9,062 nucleotides of DNA from Candidatus Omnitrophota bacterium. GTDB lineage: Bacteria > Verrucomicrobiota > Verrucomicrobiia > Limisphaerales > UBA1319. Within the stretch, counting starts at the first letter, position 1; every line of letters starts with the position of its first letter. The stretch covers positions 3,736 to 12,797 of the forward strand of contig JAMCZD010000075.1 in the NCBI GenBank assembly GCA_023473405.1. Reading direction: 5' to 3'. Below, piece after piece: positions 6,879 to 9,062 of this stretch. Under the pieces are notes generated by a model. It was given only the letters and a program-made list of their open reading frames with translations. It was not told the DNA's origin and made no database searches. A program made the translations under genes and the position numbers.

Positions 6879-9062
6879 ATGGACTATAAAACAACGCTCA
6901 ATTTGCCCCAAACCGGCTTTCCAATGAAGGCTGACCTGGTGGCGCGCGAACCGGAACGCCTCGCCCGGTGGCAGGCCAATCGCCTGTACTCGAGCATTCA
7001 GAACCGCCGTGACCAAGCCGAAAAATTCGTGCTCCATGACGGGCCGCCTTTTGCCAACGGCGACGTCCACATCGGCACCGCGCTGAACAAAATCCTCAAG
7101 GATTTCATCGTCAAATACCATTCCCTGCGCGGCAAATGCGCCCCGTACCTGCCCGGTTGGGACTGTCACGGTCTGCCGATCGAATTCAAGGTGGTGCAGG
7201 AACTGCGAAAGAAAGGCGGCGATGGCGGCCCTGGCGCCGACCCGGCCTCGATTCGCAAGGCCTGCGCGGAGTATGCAAACAAATTCATTGATTTACAGCG
7301 CAGACAATTTCAACGACTCGGTGTCCTGGGCGACTGGGAGCAGCCTTATCTGACCCTCACCCCGCGCTATGAAGCCGACGAATTGCAGTTGTTCGCCGAC
7401 TTGGTCGAGCGCGGTTTTGTTTACCGTGGCAAAAAGCCGGTCTATTGGAGCATCCCGTGCCGGACGGCCCTGGCCGAGGCCGAGGTGGAATACCGGGACC
7501 ACGTCAGCCAGAGCATTTACGTCAAGTTCCCCCTGGTCGGTTATCCCAAGACCTACGTGATGATCTGGACCACCACGCCCTGGACACTGCCGGCAAACCT
7601 GGCGGTGGCCTTCAATTCGACCTTCAATTACACGATGGTGCTGGCGGGCGAGGAAAGCTATATCGTGTCGGTCTCGCGCCTGACCGAGGTTGCGGAAAAG
7701 TGCGGCTGGAACGGTTACCAGATCATCCGAAGCATCGACGGCGCCGCGTTGTCCCATTTCCGATGCGAGCACCCATTCATTGAACGCACCGTCCCGCTCC
7801 TGGCCGGCGACGCCTTCGTCGAGAGCACGACAGGGACCGGTTTCGTGCATATCGCTCCCGGGCACGGATTGGAGGATTATCACCTGGGACTGGAATCGGG
7901 TCTGCCTATATATTCGCCGGTGGACGACAATGGCTGTTTTTGCATCACCGACGACCTGCCTGTCGAACAGCAAATGCCGAAGGCCTTGTGGGGCCTGCCG
8001 ATCCTCGAAAAGGCCGGTCGAAGCGAAGCCAATGAGGCGGTGCTCGAACTGCTCCGCGCCCGAGACCGGTTGGCGCACCAGGAAGATTACACGCACAGCT
8101 ACCCGCATTGCTGGCGCAGCAAGACGCCGGTGATCTTTCGCGCCATGGACCAATGGTTCATTGCCATCGATCACCAGGACTTCCGGACACGCGCCCTGGC
8201 CGCCATCGACGATGTCCAATGGGTGCCCGAGTGGGGCAAAAACCGGATTGAAGCGGCGGTGAAATCGCGACCGGACTGGTGCATCTCGCGCCAACGCTGC
8301 TGGGGCGTGCCCATCCCGGCATTTTTCGACGCGCAGGGAAAACCAATCCTCGATGCGCGGATAATCCGGCGTGCGGCTGATTTGATCGCCGAGCACGGCT
8401 CGAATATCTGGTTCGAAAAAACAGCCGCCGAGTTGTGGGCCGCCGTAAAACCGTCCGATTGGCACGGACCCAGTCCCGTCGCCAAGTCCACCGACACGCT
8501 CGACGTCTGGATAGACTCGGGATCGTCTTCGCGCGCCGTGCTGATGCGTCGGCCGGAATTGCGTCACGACACTGCCGGCGGGAAAGGCGCGTCCCCATGG
8601 CAGGCGGACATTTACCTCGAAGGCAGCGACCAGCATCGCGGCTGGTTTCAATCGTCCCTCCTGCTTTCCCTGGCGGCGAATGGGGCGCCGCCGTTTCGGA
8701 CGGTGCTGACGCACGGGTTCATGGTCGACGCCGACCGTGAGAAAATTTCCAAGAGCAAACAAAGCCAGGGCGGTTACGAAAAACCACAGACCGCCGCGGC
8801 CTACGTAAAAAGGCACGGCGCCGATATCCTTCGGCTCTGGGTGGCCTCGCAGGATTACCGCAACGATATCGTGGTGAGCGAGGAGCGGATCAACAAGGTG
8901 AGCGAGACCTATCGCGTGATTCGCAATTGCCTCCGCTATCAATTGGCCAATCTCTTCGATTTCGATCCCGCCCGCCACCGCGTGCCGGACGACCGGTTGA
9001 CCCCGCTGGACCGATGGATTCTCGAGGCTTACTCGAACCTGGAACGGCAGGCGATCGAGGCT
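6879..9062 (+). CDS. ileS: Isoleucyl-tRNA synthetase, 3' partial
   Basis: The gene encodes the class Ia enzyme that charges tRNA-Ile and edits misactivated valine. The frame runs from the ATG at 6879 off the window end without a stop, giving 728 residues of an expected 930-950 or so. Visible in order: DGPPFANGDVHIGTALNKIL with the HIGH-type motif HIGT (64-67); PGWDCHGLPIE; the editing-domain signature WTTTPWTLPANLA (from residue 230); GTGFVHIAPGHGLEDYHLG (Asp333 in the expected editing position); CISRQRCWGVPIP; EGSDQHRGWFQSSLL (from about 581); and the KMSKS-type loop KISKS (622-626), extended as KQSQGGYEKPQTA. The start is well placed: the protein opens DYKTTLNLPQTGFPMKA like other bacterial IleRS. 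A weak AGAAG ribosome site precedes it. The missing part is the rest of the anticodon-binding domain and any C-terminal zinc finger. Confidence 0.97.
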   Translation, partial: MDYKTTLNLPQTGFPMKADLVAREPERLARWQANRLYSSIQNRRDQAEKFVLHDGPPFANGDVHIGTALNKILKDFIVKYHSLRGKCAPYLPGWDCHGLPIEFKVVQELRKKGGDGGPGADPASIRKACAEYANKFIDLQRRQFQRLGVLGDWEQPYLTLTPRYEADELQLFADLVERGFVYRGKKPVYWSIPCRTALAEAEVEYRDHVSQSIYVKFPLVGYPKTYVMIWTTTPWTLPANLAVAFNSTFNYTMVLAGEESYIVSVSRLTEVAEKCGWNGYQIIRSIDGAALSHFRCEHPFIERTVPLLAGDAFVESTTGTGFVHIAPGHGLEDYHLGLESGLPIYSPVDDNGCFCITDDLPVEQQMPKALWGLPILEKAGRSEANEAVLELLRARDRLAHQEDYTHSYPHCWRSKTPVIFRAMDQWFIAIDHQDFRTRALAAIDDVQWVPEWGKNRIEAAVKSRPDWCISRQRCWGVPIPAFFDAQGKPILDARIIRRAADLIAEHGSNIWFEKTAAELWAAVKPSDWHGPSPVAKSTDTLDVWIDSGSSSRAVLMRRPELRHDTAGGKGASPWQADIYLEGSDQHRGWFQSSLLLSLAANGAPPFRTVLTHGFMVDADREKISKSKQSQGGYEKPQTAAAYVKRHGADILRLWVASQDYRNDIVVSEERINKVSETYRVIRNCLRYQLANLFDFDPARHRVPDDRLTPLDRWILEAYSNLERQAIEA

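Noticed and set aside
7293..8978. 561-residue minus-strand open frame
   Set aside because: It lies entirely antisense to ileS, whose plus-strand frame has unmistakable synthetase motifs. GC-rich codons create the long antisense frame.

Overview
The window is about 9 kb of moderately GC-rich chromosomal DNA with seven protein-coding loci. One is cut by each window edge and one is broken by a frameshift. I see no rRNA, tRNA, CRISPR array, integrase or transposase. The gene set points to Verrucomicrobiota, perhaps a Pedosphaera/Limisphaerales-type bacterium: a MoxR ATPase behind an Ala/Gln-rich coiled-coil protein, a Tat-exported sugar-isomerase-like protein, a short GmhB-like HAD protein, a DUF481-type outer-membrane protein, and an IleRS with a KISKSKQSQGGYEKP-type signature loop. 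This assignment rests on recalled family resemblance, not on a search.

Layout. (1) Positions 1-2173, plus strand: the C-terminal part of a coiled-coil protein with a Gly/Arg-rich segment, then a complete MoxR-family AAA+ ATPase. (2) Positions 2183-3668, minus strand, convergent with moxR: a Tat-signal protein resembling the L-fucose/L-arabinose isomerase superfamily, split by a one-base frameshift at about 3101. Dropping one base restores a 494-residue protein. (3) Positions 3669-3984: an intergenic stretch holding a dense palindrome cluster (3842-3901) that looks like a REP-type repeat, and a possible 12-codon leader ORF. (4) Positions 3985-4536, plus strand: a GmhB-like HAD protein that keeps its zinc-binding Cys/His set, but both motif-I aspartates are replaced (Glu and Asn). 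(5) Positions 4565-6671, minus strand: a two-gene overlapping unit with a secreted beta-rich protein first and an outer-membrane beta-barrel protein second. (6) Positions 6672-6878: a divergent regulatory region with a run of inverted repeats and a possible promoter. (7) From 6879 to the window end, plus strand: the first 728 residues of isoleucyl-tRNA synthetase.

The genes do not form one pathway. The coiled-coil protein and MoxR probably act together in envelope or protein-complex maturation, and the two minus-strand envelope proteins are probably co-expressed. ileS is housekeeping. The most interesting items are the predicted pseudo-phosphatase HAD protein, the frameshifted Tat isomerase-like gene, and two palindrome-rich intergenic elements. 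I found no clear multi-gene defence or other novel system.
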